From the NCBI GenBank assembly GCA_022113835.1, contig JAILWY010000002.1, positions 1,962,501 to 2,026,500 on the forward strand: DNA of 64,000 nt, in the 5' to 3' direction. This DNA is from Atopsyche davidsoni. Its lineage: Eukaryota; Arthropoda; Insecta; Trichoptera; Hydrobiosidae. This document shows positions 46,306 through 57,990 of the stretch, piece by piece. Below the pieces are notes generated by a model that was given only the letters and a program-made list of their open reading frames with translations, was not told the DNA's origin and made no database searches. The position numbers were made by a program, and so were the translations under genes. The stretch's first letter is position 1. Every line of letters begins with the position of its first letter.

Positions 46306-47248
46306 CTCTTTGCACTCGAGAGGTACGTCTCGGTCACCACTTTGTTTGGTGCGGAAATTCGATGTGCGGTGATAACTATTTATGGTGATAACTTGCTTAG
46401 ATTTATATGATCTTGTTCTTTGAAGTTCTTCCCTGAACACTGCCTATATAATTTAACAAAGATTATGTTATCTCCCTTTCAAACTACGTAAGAATCATGT
46501 GGTCTCAGTTCGACCTTGACAGCCATGGCAAAACGACTAGGACGCAACTCGAGAGGTGCGTCTCTCTATTGTGATAACTATTTATAGTGATATCTTGTTT
46601 ATGTTTATGTGATCTTGTTCTTTAAAGTTCGTCCCTAAACACTGCCTATATAATTTTAAAAAGATTATGTTAACTCCCTTTCAAACTACGTAAGAATAAT
46701 GTGGTCTCAGTTCGACCTTGACAGCCATGGCAAAAGGACTAGATGTGTACCTAATCAACCCATATATCTTTTTGCTTGTACTTCTTATCGTAATCATTCA
46801 TTTGAAGGTTCTTATTTGTTTTAACTTATATTGCACTAAAGAATAGATTTTTTTCTCCATCACAATATTAATTAGCTTTCCATTCACTTATCACACCATT
46901 ATTTTGTTTGCTTTATAATATCTAATACCATTAAGTTACTATGTATAATAAACCCGGCAGAAGACATCAAACGACATACTACTGTGATACTTGTCCCGAA
47001 AAGTCGAGCATGCATTTGGGCAATTGTTACATGAAATATCATACAAAGCAAAATTACAATGACTTATGTTTACGAAATTATCTTCGTAAAGATGTAAATA
47101 TACATTAAATATTAAAATATAAAAGTTTTATGTGTTTAATTTGTGTGTGTGTTCATTTTAAGTTAGAGGTAAGAAATTCACCAAAAGCGCTACGAAACGC
47201 TTCGAGTTGCTGATTAGTCCGCGCAGAAGCGGTCTCGAGTGCAAAGGG
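46306..47248. mobile_element. piggyBac-type element, internally deleted (943 bp)
   Basis: Left end CTCTTTGCACTCGAGA and the complement of the right end, CCCTTTGCACTCGAGA, match closely. Both are flanked by TTAA (46302-46305, 47249-47252), the fixed piggyBac target. The left subterminal region is duplicated in tandem (46314-46541 and 46545-46743, period about 201, landmark ACAGCCATGGCAAAA), including the CTCGAGAGG motif. The right part keeps the end of the transposase gene. Most of the transposase is gone, so it can only move with help. Confidence 0.9.
46941..47108 (+). pseudogene. piggyBac transposase C-terminal cysteine-rich domain remnant
   Basis: Frame of 55 codons ending at TAA. It reads KPGRRHQTTYYCDTCP, then further Cys/His residues in CYMKYH and LCL spacing. 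This is the C-terminal Zn-binding cysteine-rich domain that binds the element's subterminal DNA in piggyBac transposases. Visible ligands are C15, C18, C29, H34 and C43 (counted from the ATG at 46941). A stop (TAA at 46932) precedes it, so it is only the tail of a full transposase of about 600 residues. The catalytic Asp residues are not present in the element. Confidence 0.75.
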
Positions 47249-47252
47249 TTAA

Positions 47253-47465
47253 ATCTCTGACAATGTATTTAAATATTTTTGAAATATGTAGATTTTACAT
47301 CAAACTGATTGGTGCATTACGTACGTAATGCGTCGAAAATCTTGATACATCAATAACTTACTAATAGACAGATCATAGAGCAGAAGTAAAAATCTGATTT
47401 ATAACCAATTTCTCCGGTTAAATTTTTATTAATTTTTATACCTCACAGTTTTGACCTGTCTTTCA
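47253..47465. other. AT-rich non-coding DNA
   Basis: Nothing recognised. Confidence 0.5.
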
Positions 47466-47525
47466 GATTTAGTCTGAAAGATCCCATGCTCGTAATCTTC
47501 TAGCCAGTTGGCTACTCAGTTTTTA
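47466..47525 (-). repeat. Weak tRNA-like stretch
   Basis: Minus strand has GAGTAGCCAACTGGCTAGAA (A-box-like) and GAGCATGGGATCTTTCA in the place of a B box. Low confidence SINE relic. Confidence 0.25.
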
Positions 47526-47720
47526 GGCCCGCTCGCGTGGTAGTCGGCACTAAAAACTTTTCGACTAGCACCCTTCGCGGCGAGGCGGGGATGAAGGTCC
47601 CCCTGAGATCCGCGAGTCCGGATTAAACGAAACCACTTAAGTCTGATAAATGCCGGGAGCATGGCTTTAACGATAATAAAATAACATTACCGGCGCTTAA
47701 CTTATTTTAATTAGCCCTCA
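47526..47720. promoter_or_regulatory. GC-rich island with homeodomain-like sites
   Basis: CpG-rich block followed by TCCGGATTAAACG (GGATTA core), CTGATAAATGCCGGG, GGCTTTAACGATAATAAAAT and TTAATTAGCC. No ORF. The cluster of TAAT, GGATTA and GATAA cores suggests an enhancer; inference only. Confidence 0.35.
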
Positions 47721-48630
47721 GTAGAACCGACAGTAAACCTGATCAATCAAATTTTTAAGCGCTGTTAATTTTTAAAATAATAGTTCATTTAATGATCTTG
47801 AAGTTTTTGGTTGGTGTCTATCAAAGTTTCAGTCTTGGTACTTTGAGGATATTAATATCATAGCATTACCAGGACGAGTAGACACAAACCACTACAAAAA
47901 ATTCAAAACAAATTCTACAATCCCATGAAGAATATATAATACCTTGTACGAGTATACAATACAGCTTAAAATAAATATTTTTTTATAGCTGAGAGCACTG
48001 GTAGTTTTGACTGCATACTCAAATTGAATAATTAAATTAAAGGACGATCTTTAAAACTACCCACATTGTAATAGTAAAATCTTGGATAGGATTTTTAATA
48101 ACCTTATAAAGCCATTTTATTCAAACATTAAACAAGTAAGTGTTTTACGTCACGGGAATAAACCTGAACCTCTACGGGGGTGTCTTGTAGCTTTCAGGTG
48201 CCTACTAAGTGCCGCTGTACTTTAAGTATTTTCACTTCTCCAACAAAACAAGACCCCTAGTTTCTTTTTTTTACTATCAAGATCCTTTTAAAAGATAAGA
48301 AAAAAGGGAGAAAAGTCTAGACCGTACGTTTTCTTTAAAATGATTTACTTAATCGCCTTTGCGTAATGCTTTTTACATCATTTCAGCGGATTTAAACTTT
48401 TATTTTTATTTTAATTGTTTTGTGATTACAAGTTTTTTTTTATGATAAAACAAATTATGACAATATTTAGTAATTGAATATGGACTATAACAAATTTAAC
48501 CAGTCGTTCGTAGAGACGATAATATCTTTGAATTTGTTGTAAAAACAAGGCCAAGAACGTTCGTATGAGAAATAATTTTTAATAATAATTCAAATGAATT
48601 ATTTGAATATATTATTGATTTTTTTTTTGT
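47721..48630. other. AT-rich non-coding DNA
   Basis: Nothing recognised. Confidence 0.5.
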
Positions 48631-48633
48631 TAT

Positions 48634-48927
48634 GAAGACCGTCTCACAGGAAGTACGATTTTGCCTATACAGGTTTGATTGATTGATAATGATTAAGAAA
48701 CTCTTAGAAAAATATCATCGTGATTTGTGTGGGATTCGAACTCACATCCCCAAGCTTACTAGTACTAAGCAAGAATTTTTAACAATCATATCCTTTAAAT
48801 GAAACAACGTACTTATTATGCCAATTAAATATTGTATGACTTTCAATACTAGACTTTTGTAGCTTGTAAGCTTGGGGATGTGGTCAATTTTCAATATTTG
48901 AAAAAATGTACTTAATCATTATCAATG
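48634..48927 (-). mobile_element. tRNA-like foldback element, A box deleted
   Basis: Leader GAAGACCGTCTCACAG at 48634 continues without interruption into the arm ATTGATAATGATTAAG at 48682, the empty-site form of 17988-18206. The minus strand reads head (TTGGCATAATAAGTACGTTG, AAGGATATGATTGTTAAAA), then jumps from TTAGTAC to TAAGCTTGGGGATGTGAG. The A box is therefore deleted while the B box GAGTTCGAATCCCAC is kept. The right arm is a truncated inverted tail ending CATTATCAAT at 48927. Confidence 0.7.
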
Positions 48928-49019
48928 AATTATTTGAAGATTTAAATAAACCACCTAAGTCTTAGAGAATAAAAATATAATTATAAACTTGACGGATTGT
49001 GATTATATTTTGCACTGTT

Positions 49020-49420
49020 TTTGGACATCTTGCCAAGGGGACTTCCGCCGGCAATATAACGCAGTGTAACATTTCACCGAAGCTGCGAGGAGCCCTTCAG
49101 TTTATGGGGGATCCTAATAAAGTCTGCGAAATGACAATGAATACATGACTGCGTATTATCAGAATATTTAAATAATTACATTTCAGGCCTGAAGGGCGGC
49201 ACTCGGTTCCGCCCCCGCCTTTGCGCTGTGCGTTCAGGAGATTTTTTGTTCGTACTTAAAACTGGGATTTTACACATCCCCGAATGTGAAAAACTCCCTT
49301 ACGGACTCCCATAAACGGGACTCGGGGTTGTTTACGAGAGCCTTTTTTGCAAATGAAATCTGTAATGAAGATATTCTACAAGGGGTAAGTTTACGGGCGC
49401 CGCTCACCTCGGGTGAATAC
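49020..49420. promoter_or_regulatory. Long GC-rich island, putative regulatory
   Basis: Two GC-rich halves (49030-49130 and 49190-49420) contain GTTTATGGGGGATCC, CCTAATAAAGTC, CCCATAAACGGG and a GGGGTAAGT at 49382 that could be a splice donor. The 71-codon minus ORF (49270-49485) is unrecognised. One of the largest islands in the window. Confidence 0.35.
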
Positions 49421-50755
49421 ATTATATATTTTTTAATTGTTTTTAAAGTATGACTTTTTGTTATTATGAGTAAATCAGGCTTCAATTATTCATATATTTT
49501 TAAATTTGTACAAAATTTTTTTTGGACGTTGCTAAAATATTAAAACTAATAATAAATAGTCATTTTTCATTTCACTGTACTTATTACACAAATATATTAA
49601 TGGTCAAAAGATCGCATTGCGTTATTTCTAAATATTTACAAACGAAAGCATAATAACACTTGGGTTTAATTATTTAAACTTATTGCACTCTGTTTGCATA
49701 TTTTTAAAACCAGGAGGTGGTGTTAAGTGAAATGTGTCTGAACCATTTAAATGTTTGTTAGCTTGCCAACTTTTTGAAACTCCACTTGAGAAAATACTAA
49801 TAATGACCTTTATTCTTTTTTAATAAATTATTAGCTACCCAAAAGACTCTTTGATCTAAGCATAAATTAATTTTAAAAAAAAAAACCTTCCTTCGTTTGT
49901 TTATTCATCAGACAAAAATAATTTGTTTTAACTTATTACTATTAAAATGAAAACAAGGCTGGCAAAACCGGTCACTATTAATTTATTTTAAACTTGTATT
50001 AAAATTCTACTATTAACATTGTAGCGTTTTTTTCTTCCGAATGAAATTTGTTGACTCGTTTTGTTATCAGAGTTATATTTGTGTAAAGAAAATTTAACAA
50101 TCGAAATGAAATACAATACAAAACTTGTGTATATTAAATTATAAAGTTACTTGACTTCTGAAATTGTAAGACTACGCCATTATTTTGTTTGTTTTTATCA
50201 AAGAAGCCCTTAAAGAATTAAAATACTCACAAAAAATATGAGTAATCTGCCAACCATTTGGCCACTCGTGTTTATTGTCTCACAATATGGCTTGTGAGCA
50301 ATATACAAGTGCGCCATATTTTATTTCGATGTGTGAATAATAAATAACTTTTTAAAAAAGCAACCGATTTCTTTATATAAAGTATTTTTATTTAATTTGG
50401 CTTTTTACAATTTATTTGAATTAGTTTTTAAATACAACATTAATCAAATGGCCGCCTTTATTGGCCAAAGCAAAATGTGCCCAAATTATTTTTTTTCACG
50501 TTGATTCATATGCAGTAAGCTCAATCAATGAGATCATATTTACTTCTTATTATAATTTTCATAAACTATAGCAATAATTTATTTGTTGCCCCAAAAACCT
50601 GTTTTATGTTCTAAAGTCAGTAAGGCCCAAATGTACACACAGCAAGTATATAATCTATAACAACAGTTCTCTGTTAGAACAAAAAGCATATTTCCACACA
50701 TTGCAATATCTAAAGTGGTTTATATTAAATTGCAAGTAATGATAATAGCTGAAAC
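49421..50755. other. AT-rich non-coding DNA
   Basis: Nothing recognised. Confidence 0.5.
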
Positions 50756-51015
50756 GCGTTCGCAGTCCGGAAGCAAATCGATGCAATTATTATGCGTGGG
50801 TATCCAATATTAAATTAATATATCGGGAAACAAAGCGACAAAGGACTTGGTGCAGTAGTTACGCCCCATAGCCGCAGACCAGGGGGTCGATTCCTCCGCC
50901 GGCTTACGCTAATGCCATTGACTAAGTTCATGGGAATTATTATCACAATCCAATCAAGGCAGAACAATGCCCGACACGTGTAGCGTTTAGTCCGCGTGAC
51001 GTCACCGCCATGGCT
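50756..51015. other. GC-rich island including a tRNA-like unit
   Basis: GC-rich block with CpGs. Within it, 50842-50905 (+) has TTGGTGCAGTAGTTACGCCC (A-box-like) and GGGGGTCGATTCCTCC (B-box-like) at SINE spacing. The island may therefore be partly a tRNA-derived SINE and not a regulatory element. Confidence 0.4.
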
Positions 51016-51345
51016 TACTTACAGCTTTGTATTATGGGAATCATTTCACGGATATTGGTAGAACTGTAATTAGGAATCAAAGTGTTCTCCTGTGTTGTGC
51101 TGGATTCTTAGTGGGCCATTGGTTGAGTATATAAATCTTAATAATTATGTATATATATATAAATATGTTTAAATTCTCTACTATTGCTTATAAATGGAGA
51201 AGAGTGTAGAGTTTAAAAAGAGACTATTGTAAGAGGGATAGTTTGAAGTAGTTTCTGAAAGCGCATTCAGCAAATTCGTTTTCGGTTTAATTTTATAGAA
51301 TGCATTCATTACTCTTAAGGCAACGATTCTCGCATTATGTCTATT
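51016..51345. other. Non-coding DNA, nothing recognised
   Basis: AT-rich, with a short TATATA run near 51150. Confidence 0.45.
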
Positions 51346-51350
51346 TTTTG

Positions 51351-51640
51351 GATTGAACGTCAATCAAGTGCGTATTTATTACCTATATTTATTATATTAT
51401 TACTAATATGATTAGATACATTCTACACACAAAGAAGATGATTAAAGAAATTCATATGTAGAGTATGATTGTGTAAAAATGGATATGGTTCGTTAGTACA
51501 ATGGTCAGTACACCGGCCATGTAAGCCTGGGGATGTGGGTTCAAATCCCACACAAATCACGATGATATTTTTCTGAGTATTTCTGTAATCATCTTCTATG
51601 TGTGAACTAATGTGCCTAATCATATTAGTAATAATTATGA
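51351..51640 (+). mobile_element. tRNA-like foldback element, second arm subtype
   Basis: Leader GATTGAACGTCAATCAAG, then inverted arms ATTACTAATATGATTAGA (51398-51415) and complement ending at 51635, followed inward by CACACAAAGAAGATGATTA and complement. Between them lies the full tRNA-like unit and the family tail CGATGATATTTTTCTGAG. The arms differ from the ATTGATAATGATTAAG subtype at 18206. Confidence 0.75.
51485..51560 (+). ncRNA. tRNA-Thr-like Pol III promoter unit
   Basis: Best preserved copy. A box TTAGTACAATGGTCAGTAC, anticodon arm CCGGC-CATGTAA-GCCTGG (anticodon TGT), B box GGGTTCAAATCCCAC and 3' CAAATCAC. The 5' acceptor strand is poorly paired, so it is a transposon promoter and not a working tRNA. 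Confidence 0.6.
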
Positions 51641-51652
51641 ATGTTCATACTA

Positions 51653-52940
51653 CTCATTTTATTTATTATTTACCTTAAACCATCAAGATTTAGATACACG
51701 ACGTATATTTTCGAATTGCAAATAAATATTATTGATATCAAAATGTGTTAAATTTTTACTTTGTATCATTTGATTTAGGCAAACGAAATAAATCTTAAAT
51801 ATATGAGTCAAATTTATATATTTATTATGTATACATTATACCATTAGAATTTATATTTACAAATATACGCAAATACATGCGAGACAAATTTCTAAAAAAT
51901 TCTTTATAAATGATACGATTCAAAACAAGATTATTCCGGCGTTTTTACATATTTTTTTCAGAAAACCGAGTATGAACGTAAAGGCAAGAGCAGCGTATTT
52001 TGTACTGAGTTTTTATGACTAAGTTAATGAAGAAAAACATTTTCGGTAAATTGGTTTCCCAAAGTGAAATTAAAAAATATTTTGTTTGAGCAGGAACATA
52101 ATACCGAATAAAGAACCGACATTACGAGTTTGGTTAACAAAGTTTATAATATTCTACTTACTAATGCTCATTTTAAAAGGCTTTAATCCTATCGGGTTTA
52201 AAAGACCGGGTGGTCTGTCCGAGGAATAAATACGCGGGGGATGATGTATTTAATTGTTGTAAATGTAATTGTTCTTATGTAATTACACGGATATTTATCA
52301 AGCTATACAGTATAAAATACAGCTTTAAAAATAATAATAAATATTACAATTCACGGCTGGGTGGAACTTCCATATTTTCGGGTAAATATTTTCAACAAAT
52401 GACTATATAATATTTGTGACATAATAATTTGGTTGAATACTGTACTGCTATCAATTAATTCAACTATAATTATATATCTTCTTCTTCAGGTGCCTTTTCT
52501 CAGAAGTCTCGCTGAGCATATCTCTATATTTGGATAATCAGCTGTAGACATTTGGTATTTACGCTTTTTTACCATCGTCTTGAGTTCTCTTTCTTTGCGC
52601 ACTTGTGACGTGGTCAATTCATAATATTTAAAGTATTTTCCTATAAAGCCATATTTCAAACGCCTCGATTTTTCTCATGATTTCTTTTTTAAGTACTCAG
52701 GCTTTATTTAGTGATGTTTCACTTTTTATTTACTGACACGACTAAATACTAACTGCTGCATTTAAGCTTAATATAAGTCAAGAGTTCTTGGTAGACACAA
52801 ATATGTATCTAACAGCTCTGTGAGAAGGTTTACGCATGCATTTGATTATTCAATTTCGAAATCAGACTCAAAGCTATAGTTGATAAAATGGATTCATCGA
52901 TTGCAATAACTGAGATGAGTGGATTTAAATACCACCTTAT
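51653..52940. other. AT-rich non-coding DNA
   Basis: Nothing recognised. Confidence 0.5.
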
Positions 52941-53592
52941 CTACAATAATAATAGCCATTGTGTGCGTGTATGTCTCATTTTTTGGTTCTCTATAGAATA
53001 TCTTAAAAGATACAACGCTGATTTTTTGCACGTAAGTTCAGTAAGTTTTTCCGCAGTTATGTGCTGAATTTCAAGACGATAGGATAATATTTTCATTCAT
53101 AAACTAATTAAATAAAACTATCAAATATGCTTTATGTACGAATTATATGATTCTGTTGTTCACAGCAAGAGTTTCAAATTGAGAATTTAAAAAAAAACAA
53201 AATATGATGCTTCTAAGAAATTTCCAGTTTATGTCAGCTTGATACAAGTATCAATTTAATTGTTTGGTTGCGTTAGAAATTATTAATCACATCATTAATA
53301 ACTTAAAATGCCTCCTAAAAAAATAACACCGTCTAAGCACAGCAAACGTAATTAATAAAGAATAGCACAATTGAACGTGATAAAGACTACATCTAATAAA
53401 TAACAGTGCAGTGAAAGTGATTCGTTGTTTGTGACACGAAATGTGATATTTCCTAGAATGGCTTTGCTTTCTAAATATATGTGTACAAAATGAAATCAAA
53501 TATTCATCTAATTGTCAGCCAAACATATGTTCAAACACTATTGCATCGTTCATCGAATACGTCATTTTACGACGGGCTACATTTCTAGTATT
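52941..53592 (+). repeat. 0.65-kb dispersed repeat, copy 2
   Basis: Inverted partner of 15398-16066. ATG at 53308 starts MPPKKITPSKHSKRN-stop; copy 1 has one A fewer and stops after six codons, so both are decayed. Further on, the plus strand carries a frame remnant matching SESDSLFVTRN of copy 1. Ends with GACGGGCTACATTTCTAGTA. Confidence 0.7.
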
Positions 53593-53799
53593 AAATAAAA
53601 GACTTGTGTCGATAAAAATAAAATATAGAATTGATTACGTAAAACAGTTGGTGGCATCTGTTTTTCTTTGATTTTCTTAGCTCGTAGACATTCAATATTC
53701 TCTCTAATTTTATTGCTTTTCATCAATTGTTTCACTCAGCAATCCAATTCAAATAATAATTAATAGAAGTTTTTGAAAGTTTGGGGATCGGTTCTACCC
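53593..53799. other. AT-rich non-coding DNA
   Basis: Nothing recognised. Confidence 0.5.
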
Positions 53800-54025
53800 T
53801 TCGGCACGCCGTTGCAGTTTACACTCTCCGAGCACAGCGACGCTTGTCTCAAGCCCGACGCTTATCAAGCATCAAATGGCTCTCGCCGACATAAACCAGC
53901 TGTTTTTATTTGAAAACTTACCCTCAGGCCGTCAACAAAGCATTCGTTTACCCTTCGTGCAGTGAAGAACTTTTCCGCCCAGGGGCGGCGCGAGCCTCCC
54001 CTCGACACTGAGCGCAAAGCTTGCC
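53800..54025. other. GC-rich island
   Basis: CpG-containing block. The minus ORF 53865-54080 covers it but is unrecognised. Candidate non-coding element. Confidence 0.3.
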
Positions 54026-54100
54026 AGCTTATTCCACCGTTATACTGTCGGTAAATTACCAGTATTTCTAAAATAATCAATCTGTGCTATATTTATGTAA

Positions 54101-54263
54101 AATTTAAAATAAAATACATGAGTGATTTTTCCACGTGTTCATTTTTGTTGGTGACCGGTTTCGCCAAAGGTTGGCAATAAAAATAACCTCGTGGAAAAAT
54201 CACTCAAATATTTTATTTGATATTAAAATGGAATTCCACGAAATGTTCTCTATCAAAAATATT
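54101..54263 (-). mobile_element. Hammerhead family 2 element, copy C (core deleted)
   Basis: Arms AAATACATGAGTGATTTTTC and complement. The centre keeps GTGACCGGTTTCGCCAA then GGTTGGCAATAAAAATAACC, so the CUGAUGA side is lost and only helix III, GAAAC and half of helix II remain. Confidence 0.65.
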
Positions 54264-56415
54264 GATTACCTATATTTATATGTAAGTCGCTGAGTTTCTA
54301 AAAATGCTGTATAAATATTTATTTTAAAATTGTTATTGTTTTCAACAAGTAGCATTAAGTAATTAATAAATCCGCATAATTTACTCTCATTGGTATATTG
54401 TATTTACAAAATATTTTATACAATCGATTCACACATTAAACGACGAAAATGATCAATAGAATATACTGTAGCTTAAGTATTGTATTTTATTACCAAGAGT
54501 ATAATGATTTTTAATTAAACAAAATAAAAACAGGAAAGAATACGTTATTTACAACGAGTAATTTAATTACTGAATTAAAAAACTGCATTTTTTAATGAAT
54601 TCATTTTATATAAATTTTGACAAGTTTTATAGATTTTTCACAAATTAAATTTTTAAGTACTAATTATTTGATGTACTTTTCCTTTAAAACCTTGTGCATG
54701 TATCAAGTGTTGAGCTGTTTTTAGTTTCATTTAAGTCCCAGAACAAATACCGAAATGTCAGATAACAGATAACTTCAAACAGTTTAACACATAAGAAACC
54801 AAATTTTAATATATTTTGGCTTATTTTAAACATTAAAAAAAAATTCAATTAAAGTCGCTTTTATTTTCAGTTGAATGCAGGCAACTTTGCGTGCTTATCA
54901 AGATTAAAATGGAGACAACCCGTTTAGGGTGGCAGCGTCTCTGTGTGTTGTTTGCGCAGATTCCAGTGCACCCGAATCCTCGGAGGGGGCAACGATCCTT
55001 AATGGGTTAATACAAGTCTGACGTTCTATGCAACAGACTATACTCGCGACTCTGGCAGCTCTTCCTGAACTGTGATTCGCTTTAAACTTAGTGATCCTCG
55101 TGAAACTATCTTTAAAATAAATCATACTTTGAAACTGCCCCGCGGCTTAATGGGTTCCACTCCTGCTTGCAAACAAATATAAGTTGGGCTTGATGCCTTC
55201 TTCGGGTTTAAAAAGAAGATTTTTAAAAGAAAACTATTCAATGCGAGTGTGCCATGAATTCTTGCAAGAAGTATATTTTCAACGAAATGGAAGTGACCGC
55301 TTCTTATTGTTTCTAAAAAGTTGCATGACTTCTTTTGAAGCTTCATAGTGTATGTAAAAAGTATATGTCTTTATATAAAATGTTACTTATCTAAAATATA
55401 AGAGTAATTCCGGATTGGATAAAGACTCAAAATCTAACTAAACAGTACTGATTGCATTACTTTAAAAGAAACACATTTTGATAATTTATGAAAATGGGTT
55501 CCAAATCGGGTTCAGTTTAAACTACTACGCTAATTTTTAATTATTCTTCTATTATATCCAGAAATCGCATTTAATTCAAATTTTAGTATTCGTAGTTACA
55601 ATTAATACGCAAAAAACGCGATAAAACACTCAAGAATCTTTTACTACCCATTTAAAGTGATAGCCATTATTTTTCGAGTAATTGATATTAATATTTTTAT
55701 AATTTTTTCAATACCCGAAAAAAGTGAGTTGAATATTGTAATTTTAAAGATTTTAATGGGCAATGAGCGTCCGTGGGTTTATCAAATAACAAAAAAGTCG
55801 CCACTCGAAATCATTAACATAACGAGAAGCTTCAGTTTTATGAAAAGAAAGGCACTTTTCTTTGTCATTCGGAAAAGCTAGACATTCAAAATAAATTGAA
55901 CGTTAAGATAAAACGCCGGGAATTATGAAAGCTGGTGGAGGAGGAGGAATATGTGATGGTACCAACTGGTCCCCATGCTGATAATCCAAGGTCTTTTCAA
56001 TAATCCCTCAATAAATATTGGTTACATTGTTAATGTAACCATAATTTACTATTTTCTTCAAAATATTTTTATGTATTAATTTTAATAGTTTAATATAACC
56101 TTGACTCAAATTTTATACTAATGAATACAGTAATAGCTAGTGATAATTACATAAATGACATAAACATTTAAAAAAATACTGATTTTAAGGATTTTTGCAT
56201 TTAATTCTTGGTGGCAGAGAATACTCTTCTGAAAATACAAAAAAAAAAAAACAACAAGTAACTGTGCCAAAATACGCAGTGATATTTTTTTTTCATTGAT
56301 ACGTCCGACTTACAAGCTGTATCAAAAACAAAAATCATCTGTACTAAATTTATTGTAAGAAAAGAAATAATTTATTTTAATATTGTATCTGTATAATAAA
56401 GCGTGAGAAACGCGG
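54264..56415. other. AT-rich non-coding DNA
   Basis: Nothing firm. Two small GC-richer patches at 54905-55090 and 55130-55200. A 9-bp hairpin GGTTACATT-gtt-AATGTAACC occurs near 56020. Confidence 0.4.
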
Positions 56416-56419
56416 TTTT

Positions 56420-56700
56420 CGATTCCGGGAGTTGCAAATTAGCATAAATGAGTGCGCGAGAGGTGATCCGCGCCCCGGGGTGGGCCGGCAATAAGTCACG
56501 GCGGAAGTTAATACATTTTTACAGCCTTCAGGCTTCGTTTGGTGTTGGAATCTACTGGTGGGAAAATAATTTTATCAGGGGATGTAAAGCCGGGCCCGCG
56601 ACGGCGGCGCGGACTGAGCCTCGGCTTAGAATACCGAGCGTGTCTCATTTTGTTTAGATTTTGTAGCTCGCTTGCCGCTCCGCCGCCGCTTTATTTAGCT
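56420..56700. promoter_or_regulatory. CpG-rich island, putative regulatory
   Basis: Dense CpG with GGCCGGCAATAAGTCACGGC and AATTAGCATAAATGAG. The 69-codon plus ORF is probably GC-driven. Confidence 0.35.
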
Positions 56701-56880
56701 TTTATTTAAATGTACTTTTTCGTATTTATGTAAGGATTGTATTTTTTGCTACCTCCTTACACAAGATGTTAGAAATTATAGTCGCCTTGAGTATATGGCT
56801 TTTGCAAACTCGTTTTTTTTATCATTTTGTTTTAGTTATCACGAAAATCAAACTTGCATAATAAGACTGTTTTGAATAAT
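56701..56880. other. AT-rich non-coding DNA
   Basis: Nothing recognised. Confidence 0.5.
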
Positions 56881-57036
56881 CATTAATATGATTTAATACA
56901 TTTTTTCGGGTTTGAGTCACGATTATATTTTTCTGAGAGTTTCTATAACAGTATGTATTAAAAAAAAAGTAGTAAATCATATTAATACAAATAAAACCTG
57001 TACAGGTAAAATCGGACTTACTGTGACGGTCTTCAC
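56881..57036 (-). mobile_element. tRNA-like foldback element, core-deleted minus copy
   Basis: Minus strand: GTGAAGACCGTCACAGTAAG leader, then ACAGGTTTTATTTGTATTAA arm, AGAAACTCTCAGAAAAATAT tail, CGTGACTCAAACCC (decayed B-box arm), and the complementary outer arm ending at 56881. The A box is missing. The leader confirms it belongs with 17988 and 48634. Confidence 0.6.
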
Positions 57037-57340
57037 AAAAACCAAATATATATTGATTTATCATAAAGGATTGTATTCTTTTTATACAAGATGTTGGAAA
57101 TTTGTTTTGCCCTAAATATAAATTTTTTACCAACTGCGTTAGTAAACACGTTTCAGCATTTTATAAAAAAAAATTTTAGTTACCTTGAATATACGAGTAT
57201 GCTGCATTTAAAGATTTTTTTTTATCAAAAATTTTATTTTCGTATTAGGATTGTATTTTTTACAAGACATAATAAAATTTAAAAAAATACCTTCAATTAT
57301 AATTTGAACCACCACATCCTAAAAGAAAATTCAATAATAT
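57037..57340. other. AT-rich non-coding DNA
   Basis: Nothing recognised. Confidence 0.5.
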
Positions 57341-57449
57341 TCTAAATAATAAGTAAAATACTTGAGTGATTTTTCCACATATAGATTTTTATTGGTGACC
57401 GGTTTCGCCAACCTTTCAATACCACCAAGTACTCTCTGTCAATAATATT
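57341..57449 (-). mobile_element. Hammerhead family 2 element, copy D (internally deleted)
   Basis: AAAATACTTGAGTGATTTTT arm, then GTGACCGGTTTCGCCAAC and CTTTCAA, jumping directly to the outer right end ACCACCAAGTACTCTCTGTC. GAAAC and part of helix II only. Confidence 0.65.
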
Positions 57450-57659
57450 GTCATATAAATAAATATTGTTTCAACTTTGGAGATATAAATATTATAGATA
57501 TTTATTTTAAACTAAACATAAATGCAGAAGTCCCAAAAAACCTGTTTTTTTTTTTTCGTTTTTAAAGTCTCATCTACGTAAATACGTATTGTTTGTACTA
57601 CACATGCATTGTAGCTTTAGTATTATATAACAATTTCTATGTAAAATATAAAAAAACAT

Positions 57660-57990
57660 CCCTTTTTCCCTTAATTACAGAGTAACTAGATACGGCTTCG
57701 CCACCCTTACGGAGCCCATTTGATCTAAGACATCATACGTGCATGAAAGGGGAGGGAAATAAGATAGGAGTCCGGGAATTTATTTCAGGATGAGATTTCG
57801 TCCCATGTTCCCGGTATGCGGGTCGCAAAAAGGTAAAAATGATTAATATTGTTCCTCGAGGACTTTAATTTTCTGTCTGTCCCTTTCCTCTACCCACGTA
57901 GCCTCCTCCATCACGTGACATATATTTTTACGCTATGTTAGCACGCAGCGACCAGAGCCTTACCCCACCATGCCAAACTATCCCATTTCT
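57660..57990. other. GC-richer block
   Basis: Moderately GC-rich with CpGs; no ORF of note. Non-coding candidate. 57450-57659 shows nothing. Confidence 0.25.

Noticed and set aside
49383..49392. GGGGTAAGT as a splice donor ending an exon
   Set aside because: No open frame with a supported acceptor precedes it; the match alone is too short.
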